From: Ohtaekwangia sp.
GTDB lineage: Bacteria > Bacteroidota > Bacteroidia > Cytophagales > Cyclobacteriaceae
Assembly (NCBI GenBank): GCA_021155195.1
Contig: JAJNPV010000052.1
Location: 1 to 59,400 of the forward strand
Reading direction: 5' to 3'
Length of the DNA stretch: 59,400 bases
Shown here: one piece after another, positions 50,745 through 58,758 of the stretch
Layout of the letters: every line of letters starts with the position of its first letter
Numbering within the stretch: the first letter of the stretch is position 1
Notes under the pieces: model-generated
Seen by the model: only the letters and a program-made list of their open reading frames with translations
What the model was told of the DNA's origin: nothing
Database searches by the model: none
Program-made: the position numbers and the translations under genes

Positions 50745-51803
50745 ATGGTATATAGTGCCCGTACGTTGGCTCTCTTGTTGGCAGTTTCCATTGCCATAGT
50801 AACTACCTTATTCCTTTCACTTATTGAAAGCGTTGGCCGCGATGCGCTGGTGGTCGCTGCCGTCATAAGTTTCTCCGCCACTTATCTGCTCAGTTTTGTG
50901 GTGTTGGAGTTTCTGGTATTCCGCGAGATCAACAAGATTTATAAAATGATGGACAAACTGCGAAAGAAGGAGTTGGCCAACATTTCCAAGGAGAAATCAG
51001 GTAATTTCAATCCATTACAAAACATAAACGATGAGATTTATTCGTTTGCAACTCTGAAACAAAAAGAAATTGATGAGTTAAAAAAGTTGGAAGCTTTTCG
51101 CAAAGAATTTATTGCTGATGTTTCGCATGAGTTAAAGACTCCAATCTTCGCAGCTCAAGGGTTTGTTCATACGCTGTTGGATGGCGCAGTCAATGATAAA
51201 AATGTTCGTACCAAGTTTTTAAAAAAGGCAGCAAAAAGTTTAGATGGGTTGGATATCCTCGTTCAGGATTTACTCACCCTTTCGCAAATTGAAACGGGCG
51301 ATATTAAGATGCGTTTTGAACACATCGATCTGAACAAATTATGCCTTGAGGTAATTGAACAGTTTGAAGACAAAGCTGAAAAGAAGGGCCTCAAATTAAA
51401 GTTGCTTACAGATCATCATCAGAAGATAAGTGTGTATGCAGACTGGCAACGCATTACCCAGGTAATAACTAATCTTGTATCTAACGCCATTAACTATACA
51501 AATCAGGGCGAAGTAACAATTACGTTTGATGTAGGTAAAAAAAACGTTACAACGTTTATTTCTGATACCGGTGACGGTATTGAACCGCAACACCTCACAA
51601 GAATTTTTGAGCGCTTCTACCGGATTGATAAAAGCAGGAGCCGCGAGAAGGGTGGGACAGGCCTTGGTCTCGCCATTGTAAAGCACATTTTAGAAGGGCA
51701 TAGCAGCAAAGCCGAAGTTCAGAGTTCGCTGGGTAAAGGCTCTGTATTTAGTTTTAAACTCCAACGATCGAAATCGGATAGCCCAGAATTGAACGAGGCA
51801 TAG
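50745..51803 (+). CDS. PhoR-like sensor histidine kinase
   Basis: A 352-residue kinase with two N-terminal helices (TLALLLAVSIAIVTTLFLSLI; LVVAAVISFSATYLLSFVVLEFL), the His box FIADVSHELKTPIFA, the N box ITNLVSNAINYT, and G boxes DTGDGIEPQHL and GTGLGLAIVKHI. It has almost no periplasmic loop, so it may sense within the membrane or through a partner protein. Confidence 0.88.
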   Translation: MVYSARTLALLLAVSIAIVTTLFLSLIESVGRDALVVAAVISFSATYLLSFVVLEFLVFREINKIYKMMDKLRKKELANISKEKSGNFNPLQNINDEIYSFATLKQKEIDELKKLEAFRKEFIADVSHELKTPIFAAQGFVHTLLDGAVNDKNVRTKFLKKAAKSLDGLDILVQDLLTLSQIETGDIKMRFEHIDLNKLCLEVIEQFEDKAEKKGLKLKLLTDHHQKISVYADWQRITQVITNLVSNAINYTNQGEVTITFDVGKKNVTTFISDTGDGIEPQHLTRIFERFYRIDKSRSREKGGTGLGLAIVKHILEGHSSKAEVQSSLGKGSVFSFKLQRSKSDSPELNEA

Positions 51804-51822
51804 TAATTTTGCCAGAGTGAAA

Positions 51823-52536
51823 ATGCCAAAGTTCAAATTTGAAGATGCCATCCTATTTCAGGATGATGATTTTATCCTGATCAATAAACCACCGTTTATT
51901 TCAACCCTCGAGGATCGAAACGACAGCCAGAATATTCTTTCACTAGCCAGAGAGTATGAGCCTGATGCTCAGGTGTGTCACCGATTGGATAAAGAAACTT
52001 CCGGGGTTTTGGCGATAGCACGTAATCCTGAGGCTTATCGCCATTTAAGTATGCAGTTCGAAAACCGAACTGTTTCAAAAATTTATCACGCTGTCGCGGA
52101 TGGGATCCATAATTTCAAAGATGAGTTGGTGGATGCCCCCATTCTCAAACAAAATGACGGCACAGCAAAAATCTCAAGATCCGGAAAGGACGCCCAAACT
52201 CATTTTACAACCTACCAATCTTTTAAAAATCACACACTAATAGAATGTAAACCTGTAACTGGGCGTATGCACCAAATTCGCGTTCATTTAGCACAACTTA
52301 AGGCTCCAATAACGGGGGATGAGATGTATGGGGGAAAGCCTTTTTATGTCTCATCCGTAAAAAGGGGATTTAATTTAAAGAAACTGACTGAGGAGGAGCC
52401 TTTGATTAAAAGAATGGCACTACACGCTTTTTCGCTTGAATTTAATTTAATCGATGGTAGCAAAATGACAGCAGAAGCACCCTACCCAAAAGATTTTCAG
52501 GCTCTTATCAGGCAACTATCTGAAAATAAGCGATAA
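51823..52536 (+). CDS. RluA-family pseudouridine synthase
   Basis: A 237-residue enzyme with the catalytic motif CHRLDKETSGVLAIARN (Asp nucleophile in RLD), FILINKPPFISTLEDR at the start and GRMHQIRVHLAQLKAP later. It converts uridine to pseudouridine in rRNA or tRNA. There is no N-terminal S4 domain. The ATG at 51823 is chosen; a GTG two codons earlier is also in frame. Confidence 0.88.
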   Translation: MPKFKFEDAILFQDDDFILINKPPFISTLEDRNDSQNILSLAREYEPDAQVCHRLDKETSGVLAIARNPEAYRHLSMQFENRTVSKIYHAVADGIHNFKDELVDAPILKQNDGTAKISRSGKDAQTHFTTYQSFKNHTLIECKPVTGRMHQIRVHLAQLKAPITGDEMYGGKPFYVSSVKRGFNLKKLTEEEPLIKRMALHAFSLEFNLIDGSKMTAEAPYPKDFQALIRQLSENKR

Positions 52537-52584
52537 TTGCGGGTTCTTACAGGTGGAATTATCTGTCTAAATGTGGGGTCATGC

Positions 52585-52615
52585 TTGCATATTCAGTTTC
52601 TTGATTCTACTTTTG
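52585..52615 (+). promoter_or_regulatory. Bacteroidota-type promoter of the ribosomal operon
   Basis: TTG (52585-52587), a 20-base spacer and TACTTTTG (52608-52615) match -33 TTG and -7 TAnnTTTG. It lies 53 bases before the rplM start. Confidence 0.65.
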
Positions 52616-52668
52616 TGTCCCTTTTTGAGGGGGTAAGTGTATTTAAAAAGTTTTTAAAAGCTAAAAAA

Positions 52669-53115
52669 GTGGATCATAACAGCTATAAAACAGTCAATGC
52701 CAATAAAACAACGGTAGAAAAGAGTTGGGTATTGGTTGACGCAAAAGATCAGGTATTAGGTCGTGTGGCCAGCCAGATAGCACGGGTATTGCGCGGAAAG
52801 CACAAGCCAAGCTATACTCCAAATGTGGATACTGGCGATCATGTGATTGTTATTAATGCCGACAAAATTAAAATGACCGGTAAAAAGTGGACTAACCGAG
52901 TTTATTTCACGTATTCAGGGTATCCTGGTGGTCAGCGCGAATTAACTCCGAAAATGATCGGAACAGGAAAACATCCACAACGGTTAGTTGAGCACTCAGT
53001 GCGTGGTATGCTTCCAAAAAATAGCATGGGTCGTGAAGTTTTTAGAAGCTTGCATGTGTACGCAGGTACTGAGCATCCGCACACAGCACAACAACCAAAA
53101 GAATTAAAGTTCTAA
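52669..53115 (+). CDS. rplM: 50S ribosomal protein L13
   Basis: A 148-residue protein: SWVLVDAKDQVLGRVASQIARVLRGKHKPSY, GDHVIVINADKIKMTGKKW and the conserved end PHTAQQPKEL. The start is GTG 52669 (VDHNSYKTVNANKTTVEKSW), which fits the usual L13 length; the longer frame from 52537 adds residues unlike L13 and runs through the promoter. Confidence 0.93.
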   Translation: MDHNSYKTVNANKTTVEKSWVLVDAKDQVLGRVASQIARVLRGKHKPSYTPNVDTGDHVIVINADKIKMTGKKWTNRVYFTYSGYPGGQRELTPKMIGTGKHPQRLVEHSVRGMLPKNSMGREVFRSLHVYAGTEHPHTAQQPKELKF

Positions 53116-53118
53116 TAC

Positions 53119-53505
53119 ATGGAGATTATTAATACTATCGGAAGAAGAAAGACTTCAATTGCCAGAGTGTATGTAAAGCCAGGCAATGGTCTGATTATCG
53201 TAAATGAAAGAGAACTTAATGACTATTTCCCGTCAGAAATTCTTCGCACAACTGTTAAGCAAGCGCTTACTATCGTAAAGGCTGATGGCCAATATGATGT
53301 AACCGTTAATGTAGAAGGTGGTGGAAATAAAGGCCAGGCTGAAGCAATCCGTTTAGGAATTGCACGTGCGTTGGTTACAATCAATACAGAACACCGTCCT
53401 CCATTAAAGAAGGAAGGTTTATTAACACGCGATTCGCGCATGGTGGAAAGAAAGAAGCCAGGACGTGCAAAGGCGAGAAAGAAATTCCAGTTCAGCAAGC
53501 GTTAA
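53119..53505 (+). CDS. rpsI: 30S ribosomal protein S9
   Basis: A 128-residue protein: INTIGRRKTSIARVYVKPGNG at the start, GGGNKGQAEAIRLGIARAL, and the basic C-terminus RKKPGRAKARKKFQFSKR, whose tail reaches the tRNA in the P site. It lies 3 bases after rplM. Confidence 0.95.
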   Translation: MEIINTIGRRKTSIARVYVKPGNGLIIVNERELNDYFPSEILRTTVKQALTIVKADGQYDVTVNVEGGGNKGQAEAIRLGIARALVTINTEHRPPLKKEGLLTRDSRMVERKKPGRAKARKKFQFSKR

Positions 53506-53515
53506 TAGAAACAGC

Positions 53516-54280
53516 ATGGCAGAAAAAATAACAACCGAGAGTTTAATGGATGCAGGTGTTCACTTTGGGCACCTTACCCGCAAGTGGAATCCGAAAATGG
53601 CCGAGTACATTTTCATGGAGAACAACGGCATCCACATCATCGATCTTAACAAAACAATGAAGTGTCTTGAGGAAGCAACTTTTGCACTTAAGAACATTGT
53701 TCGTTCAGGTCGTAAAATCATGTTTGTTGCTACTAAGAAACAAGCAAAAGACATTATTAACGCAGAAGCTACCCGCTTAAATATGCCGTTTGTTACAGAA
53801 CGTTGGTTGGGTGGTATGCTTACCAACTTTGCTACAATCCGTAAGTCATTGAAAAAGCTTGCGCAGATTGATAAGTTGATGAAGGATGAAGCTTTCAACA
53901 ACCTTGCAAAACGCGAACGCTTGATGATTACCCGCGAGAAAGCAAAGCTTGAAAAATTGTTGGGCGGTATTACGGATCTTAACCGTTTGCCAGCAGCACT
54001 TTTTGTGATTGACGTAAAGCGTGAGCACATTGCGGTAGCTGAGGCGATGAAATTGAATATTCCGGTGTTTGCTATGGTAGACACTAACTCAGATCCTACG
54101 AATATCGATTTCCCTATTCCTGCGAATGATGATGCATTCAAGTCAATCTCATTAATTGCTGGTCACGTTGGTCATGCGATTGAAGAGGCTTTGATGGAGC
54201 GTAAGAAGGATAAAGAAGAAGCAGGACAGAAGAAAGAAGAGGACGAGAAACGCAAAGTTGACGAGACTGTAGAAAATTAA
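53516..54280 (+). CDS. rpsB: 30S ribosomal protein S2
   Basis: A 254-residue protein: LMDAGVHFGHLTRKWNPKMAEYIF, LWGGMLTNF-like WLGGMLTNFATIRKSL, and IPVFAMVDTNSDPTNIDFPIPANDDA. The C-terminal tail is highly charged (about 225-254). Start at ATG 53516; a longer frame overlaps rpsI. Confidence 0.95.
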   Translation: MAEKITTESLMDAGVHFGHLTRKWNPKMAEYIFMENNGIHIIDLNKTMKCLEEATFALKNIVRSGRKIMFVATKKQAKDIINAEATRLNMPFVTERWLGGMLTNFATIRKSLKKLAQIDKLMKDEAFNNLAKRERLMITREKAKLEKLLGGITDLNRLPAALFVIDVKREHIAVAEAMKLNIPVFAMVDTNSDPTNIDFPIPANDDAFKSISLIAGHVGHAIEEALMERKKDKEEAGQKKEEDEKRKVDETVEN

Positions 54281-54291
54281 TTGTCAATGGA

Positions 54292-54308
54292 CCACGCGTC
54301 TCGCGTGG
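54292..54308. repeat. Small GC-rich hairpin after rpsB
   Basis: CCACGCG and CGCGTGG with a 3-base loop, between the rpsB stop and the terminator at 54324; no T-run follows, so it may only be an added RNA-stabilising hairpin. Confidence 0.5.
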
Positions 54309-54323
54309 CCGATAAAAAGTTTT

Positions 54324-54358
54324 AAACATCGGCCTCCAAGCCGATGTTTGTTTTTTTA
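54324..54358 (+). terminator. Intrinsic terminator between rpsB and tsf
   Basis: Stem AAACATCGGC / GCCGATGTTT with a 6-base loop, followed by G and a run of T. Confidence 0.8.
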
Positions 54359-54405
54359 AGTCAAACTGAAAGTATAAAATCATAAATCTAAAATTGTAAA
54401 TAGTT

Positions 54406-55239
54406 ATGTCAGCAATTACCGCACAAGATGTAAACAAGCTGCGCACCATGACTGGTGCCGGTATGATGGATTGTAAAAAAGCGCTTACTGAAGCCGAAGG
54501 CGATTTCGAAAAAGCGATTGAGATATTAAGAAAGAAAGGACAGAAAGTTTCAGCAAGCCGTTCCGACAGAGATACCAAAGAAGGTTCTGTGTTTGTAAGA
54601 ACTTCAGCTGATAACAAAGAAGCCGTGTTGATCGCATTAAACTGTGAGACTGACTTCGTAGCTAAGAATGATGAGTTTCAAAAATTAGGCGAGTTGATTG
54701 CCGATACAGCTTTTACAAAGAAGCCTGCCACTACCGAAGCGCTATTGACTGAGAAAGTTGAAAACTTAACGATAGCTGAGCGCATCACTGAATTGGTTGG
54801 TAAAATCGGTGAGAAGCTGGAGATCAGTTCATTCATTCACATGACTGGCGAAGCAGTAGTTCCCTACATCCATGCGGGAAGTAAATTAGGTGTGTTGGTT
54901 TCTCTGAAAGGAGTTAACGGAAAAGATGTTACAGAAGCCGGCAAAGATGTGGGGATGCAAATCGCAGCGATGAGCCCGGTAGCAGTAAATGAAAATGATG
55001 TTGATAAAACGATCATTGAAAAAGAATTAGAGATTGCCAAAGCGCAGATTATTGCAGAAGGCAAACCTGCTAACATGGTTGATAAAATTGCTCAAGGAAA
55101 ATTGAACAAGTTTTTCAAGGACAACACGTTGTTGCCTCAACCTTTCGTGAAGGACAACTCGAAAACAGTTGCTCAATATTTGGATAGCGTTACTAAAGGA
55201 TTAACTGTAGCGGAGTTCAAACGCATAGCGATAGGATAA
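54406..55239 (+). CDS. tsf: Elongation factor Ts
   Basis: A 277-residue protein: ITAQDVNKLRTMTGAGMMDCKKALTEAEGD (UBA-like N-terminus), ALNCETDFVAKNDEF, and VVPYIHAGSKLGVLVSL. It recycles EF-Tu.GDP. It follows rpsB, as usual, though with a terminator between them. Confidence 0.95.
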   Translation: MSAITAQDVNKLRTMTGAGMMDCKKALTEAEGDFEKAIEILRKKGQKVSASRSDRDTKEGSVFVRTSADNKEAVLIALNCETDFVAKNDEFQKLGELIADTAFTKKPATTEALLTEKVENLTIAERITELVGKIGEKLEISSFIHMTGEAVVPYIHAGSKLGVLVSLKGVNGKDVTEAGKDVGMQIAAMSPVAVNENDVDKTIIEKELEIAKAQIIAEGKPANMVDKIAQGKLNKFFKDNTLLPQPFVKDNSKTVAQYLDSVTKGLTVAEFKRIAIG

Positions 55240-55260
55240 TCTAATTTGTAAATAGAATTG

Positions 55261-55287
55261 AAAAGGGAGCTTATGGCTCCCTTTTTT
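55261..55287. terminator. Intrinsic terminator after tsf
   Basis: Stem AAAAGGGAGC / GCTCCCTTTT with a 5-base loop, then T residues. It lies between convergent tsf and the small membrane protein gene and could work in both directions. Confidence 0.85.
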
Positions 55288-55519
55288 TATTGAATGAAAG
55301 GATAGCAGGCACAGAACTGATCACAATCACTCCAATAAAGAATGTAATGCCTGAAATTTTCAATCCCTCTACAATTGCAAGAGATTGTAATTGATCAATT
55401 GATGATTCGAGTATTTTAAAATACTGAAACAATCCGATCAACAAGGAAAAAATTAACCAACTTATTGCTAATGCGATCAGATGCCTAATCCCTTCAGGCC
55501 AATGTAACTTAAATTTCAT
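55271..55519 (-). CDS. Small hypothetical membrane protein
   Basis: An 82-residue protein with two hydrophobic helices (ALAISWLIFSLLIGLFQYF; ISGITFFIGVIVISSVPAIL) and a basic C-terminus. No family recognised. It lies 8 bases after the TolQ-like gene in the same direction and is probably its partner. Confidence 0.55.
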   Translation of the reverse strand: MKFKLHWPEGIRHLIALAISWLIFSLLIGLFQYFKILESSIDQLQSLAIVEGLKISGITFFIGVIVISSVPAILSFNKKREP

Positions 55520-55527
55520 CGGGTTGG

Positions 55528-55914
55528 CTAAGTGTGTTTATTACTTGCTGTTAATTTAAGAGCAATGTATGCAAGCATTGATATACAAAAGATCAATACT
55601 CCATAAATAATAGTTATAAGAGCCGTTTGCAAACCACCCGCAATCACCTGTATTGGAAAACTCTCGTCTGACGATTCAATTGCTTTAAAAATATTAAATA
55701 GCCCATAGATGGTTGACCATGTTCCCCAGGCTGCAGCAAGTCCGCCAATTTGCTTAATGGATTCAAGCCACTTGGGATTGATGACATTCTTTTTTACCAA
55801 TGAAAAGATAATGAATGCAATAATAAGAATATTAAGTAGAGCCATGATTGAAAGTGGATACATAAATATTCTTCCTCCTTCAATGTGTAAATCTGAAAAT
55901 GAGGTTGCTAGCAT
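55528..55914 (-). CDS. Small TolQ/ExbB/MotA-like membrane protein
   Basis: A 128-residue protein (start at ATG 55914; a longer frame to 56016 has no recognisable N-terminus). Three hydrophobic helices; the C-terminal part has GGLQTALITIIYGVLIFCIS, like the TolQ/ExbB/MotA proton-channel signature. Much shorter than TolQ (about 230). It could form a small proton-driven complex with the protein at 55271, but no ExbD is adjacent. Confidence 0.6.
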   Translation of the reverse strand: MLATSFSDLHIEGGRIFMYPLSIMALLNILIIAFIIFSLVKKNVINPKWLESIKQIGGLAAAWGTWSTIYGLFNIFKAIESSDESFPIQVIAGGLQTALITIIYGVLIFCISMLAYIALKLTASNKHT

Positions 55915-56132
55915 AATTGTAAAGTTTAGTTTTAGATATTGTTTGAGCAAGTTTAAGGAACTGCTATCAGTCTGAATATTTTTTGTGACCAAAGAGCATT
56001 CTTTATAGGGATACAACTAATTTTTATGGGTTATGTCGAAAAGGCGTTCACTTAAGTCGAAAAGGCACATTCAAAATCTTCTTTAGCTGTTTCTGAATTC
56101 AGAATGATAGTTTTTTCATAATTATGCATTGA

Positions 56133-57170
56133 ATGAAGCGCATTGAATTTTTTCTGGACTATCTTTTTTCGCGACAGCGTTGGGTGATTCATTTCTTTTT
56201 TTGGTTGCTGATACTTGCTTTTTATGTGGTTTTCTTTGGACGTAGAAATAGCAACTACCTGCAAACGTTCTTCTTTGTGGGGTTGTTAATGCCCGTTACG
56301 ATCGGAACAACGTATTTGCTAAATTATTATTTAGTGCCTCGTTACCTGATGAAGGAACGCTACGGTTTTTTTCTGTTATACTTTATCTACACCTTAATCG
56401 GATCCATCTTTCTGGAGATGATGATTGCGATGCTCACCTTTATAATAATGGCAGAAGTGAATATAAAAGACATGAGTCCGGCTTCAATCGATATCTTTTT
56501 TCTTCTCACTTCTTTATTGATGGTTGTCTTTCTCGGTGTGGCTATTAAGTTTCTAAATCATTGGCGAACCTCCAGGGAAGATTATCAAAAGTTAATGCTG
56601 GAGAAGGTGGAGGCGGAGTTACGATTTTTAAAGATTCAATTAAACCCGCACTTCTTATTTAATACGTTGAATAATTTATACTATCTCAGTACAGAAAAAT
56701 CTGAGAAAGCGCCACAGGCTATTTTACAATTAAGTGAAATGCTCGACTATGTGATGAATTCCAGTAAGTCAATGTTTGTTCCCCTCGAAAAGGAATTGAA
56801 ACAAGTTAAAAATTACATTGCGCTTGAATCATTGCGTTATGAAGATCGGGTTAAGGTATCAACTAAATTTTCTGACAATCTAACAGAACGTACGATTGGC
56901 CCCATGATATTAATCACATTAATTGAAAATGCATTTAAACATGGAGTGATGCCTGTTGCCAGAAACGCGTGGATTAATTTAGTTGTGGAGGATTCAGAAA
57001 AAGGCCTATTTATTGAAATTAGTAACAGTAGTATCGATGCAAATCCTGGTAAAGGAATTGGTCTTGAAAATTTGAGAAACCAATTGAATCATTTGTACCA
57101 TGAGAACTATGAATTGAATATTGAGAACTCAAAGGCCAATGAATTTTCCGTTACCTTAAGTTGCCCATGA
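56133..57170 (+). CDS. LytS/YehU-type sensor histidine kinase
   Basis: A 345-residue protein with four N-terminal helices (about 15-140) and the His_kinase domain: LRFLKIQLNPHFLFNTLNNLYYL (the phosphorylated His in PHFLFN), then QLSEMLDYVMN, VPLEKELKQVKNYI and LITLIENAFKHGV (N box). Pairs with the LytTR regulator, which it overlaps by 4 bases (ATGA). Confidence 0.9.
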   Translation: MKRIEFFLDYLFSRQRWVIHFFFWLLILAFYVVFFGRRNSNYLQTFFFVGLLMPVTIGTTYLLNYYLVPRYLMKERYGFFLLYFIYTLIGSIFLEMMIAMLTFIIMAEVNIKDMSPASIDIFFLLTSLLMVVFLGVAIKFLNHWRTSREDYQKLMLEKVEAELRFLKIQLNPHFLFNTLNNLYYLSTEKSEKAPQAILQLSEMLDYVMNSSKSMFVPLEKELKQVKNYIALESLRYEDRVKVSTKFSDNLTERTIGPMILITLIENAFKHGVMPVARNAWINLVVEDSEKGLFIEISNSSIDANPGKGIGLENLRNQLNHLYHENYELNIENSKANEFSVTLSCP

Positions 57171-57871
57171 AATTCAAGTACTTGATAATTGATGATGAAC
57201 CGCTTGCCAGAAAATTGATTTTATCGCACGCATCAAAAATTGATGGACTGGAATTTGTAGCTGAATGTGGCAATGCTATGGAAGCAATTAGTCTGATTCG
57301 GACGAAGTCTGTTGATCTCATTTTTCTCGATATTCAAATGCCTGAAATGACTGGGTTTCAGTTTGCAAGCACATTAAAAAATCCTCCAGCTATTATTCTC
57401 ACCACCGCTTACCGTGATTTTGCCCCCGAAGCATTTGATTTGAATGTCATTGATTATTTACTCAAACCAATTTCATTTGAACGAATGATGAAGGCCGTAA
57501 ATAAATTTTTTGATAGTAAAGTAGATCATGCTGTTACTACAATTGAACAATGTAGCTCTCGATCTATTCATATTCGTGCGGATCGTAAAATACATAAGCT
57601 TGAAGAGCAGGAGATAGTCTACATAGAAAGCCTGGATGATTATGTGAAAATTCACTTAAAGGATTCCAGCCTGATTACCCGAGAGAATATTTCTACACTG
57701 GAGGTGAAGTTGCCGAGTCCACCTTTTGTGCGCATCCATCGCTCCTTCATCGTCAATAGTACATGGGTTAAAACCATTTCTAATGAGGGAATTGAGTTGA
57801 ATGGAAAAAAATTGCCCTTTGGTCGTACCTTTAAGAGACCAGCATTGAGCCGACTCTCAAGCAAAACCTGA
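57167..57871 (+). CDS. LytTR-family response regulator
   Basis: A 234-residue protein: receiver domain YLIIDDEPLARKLI with D in LIFLDIQMPEMTG and the conserved KPI (YLLKPISFE). The C-terminal LytTR DNA-binding domain has IVYIESLDDYVKIHLKD and PPFVRIHRSFIVN. Start at ATG 57167; the TTG at 57161 is also in frame. The target of this pair is unknown. Confidence 0.9.
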   Translation: MKFKYLIIDDEPLARKLILSHASKIDGLEFVAECGNAMEAISLIRTKSVDLIFLDIQMPEMTGFQFASTLKNPPAIILTTAYRDFAPEAFDLNVIDYLLKPISFERMMKAVNKFFDSKVDHAVTTIEQCSSRSIHIRADRKIHKLEEQEIVYIESLDDYVKIHLKDSSLITRENISTLEVKLPSPPFVRIHRSFIVNSTWVKTISNEGIELNGKKLPFGRTFKRPALSRLSSKT

Positions 57872-57985
57872 GGTTATCACGTTTTTTTAAGCAAAATAAA
57901 TCATCACCCTAAAAAATATTTTGGCTTAGGAAAATTGTTTGTTTCAGTTAAATCCCTATTTTGATAAAATATTTATTGTTGGCTC

Positions 57986-58738
57986 ATGGCTTTAAGCAGA
58001 TTTTCTCCTGCTTTTATTTTTCTGATATGTTGCGCTGGCACTGCCGTTGCTCAAACTATCGAAAATGTAAGAGCTTCATTTGATGGTAAAAATGTAATTA
58101 TTACATACGATTTGGGTTTTAGTGATCCAAATCAAAAGTTTAAAGTCACTCTTTTCAGTTCTCATGATAATTTTGGTCGTCCACTTTCTTTGGTGTCCGG
58201 AGATATTGGGCAAGCAGTTATTGTAGGTAAGTCTAATAGGGTTGTATGGGATGTGAAGAATACATTGCCTGGGGATTTTGATGGCGAGATCATTTTCAAA
58301 ATGACAGCTTCAGTCGTTGCTGCTCCCAAACTGATATTGAAATCCCTTCAAAAAAGCTCTTTCAAACGAGGTCAGTCAATCGTATTGCATTGGGAAGGGG
58401 CCTATCCCAGCGACAAACTGAATATCGAATTGTTTAAGAATGATGTGTTAAAGGATAGGATTGCATCGGGTGAACAAAACAAACAATCATTCACATGGCA
58501 AATGCCTAAAAAGCAAAAAACGGGAAGTGACTATCAAATTAAAATTTATTCAGAAGCCAGGCCGGGAGAACCTGCAGTGAGCCAAAATTTTAGAGTAAAG
58601 CCCAAAGTACCACTCCTTGTTAAAGTTCTGCCATTTCTAGTAGCAGGTGGTGTAATCGCTGCTATTTCAGGTGGTGGTGGAGAAGGTCCTGTTGTTGTGG
58701 TGGAGGATGATCTGCCGGGTCCAATAAAACCAAATTAA
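57986..58738 (+). CDS. Hypothetical secreted protein
   Basis: A 250-residue protein with a signal peptide (ending AVAQ). The body (about 25-205) reads as two immunoglobulin-like beta domains: TIENVRASFDGKNVIITYDL and ILHWEGAYPSDKLNIELF-like (IVLHWEGAYPSDKLNIELF). A C-terminal hydrophobic helix follows (LLVKVLPFLVAGGVIAAIS), then a Gly-rich, acidic tail. Probably exported and membrane-anchored at the C-terminus. It is followed after 20 bases by the last gene. Confidence 0.6.
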   Translation: MALSRFSPAFIFLICCAGTAVAQTIENVRASFDGKNVIITYDLGFSDPNQKFKVTLFSSHDNFGRPLSLVSGDIGQAVIVGKSNRVVWDVKNTLPGDFDGEIIFKMTASVVAAPKLILKSLQKSSFKRGQSIVLHWEGAYPSDKLNIELFKNDVLKDRIASGEQNKQSFTWQMPKKQKTGSDYQIKIYSEARPGEPAVSQNFRVKPKVPLLVKVLPFLVAGGVIAAISGGGGEGPVVVVEDDLPGPIKPN

Positions 58739-58758
58739 CTTATCGCATACAGATTAAC

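Noticed and set aside
52537..52668. N-terminal extension of L13 from an upstream TTG
   Set aside because: The extension carries the promoter (52585-52615) and has no similarity to L13; GTG 52669 gives the family's normal length.
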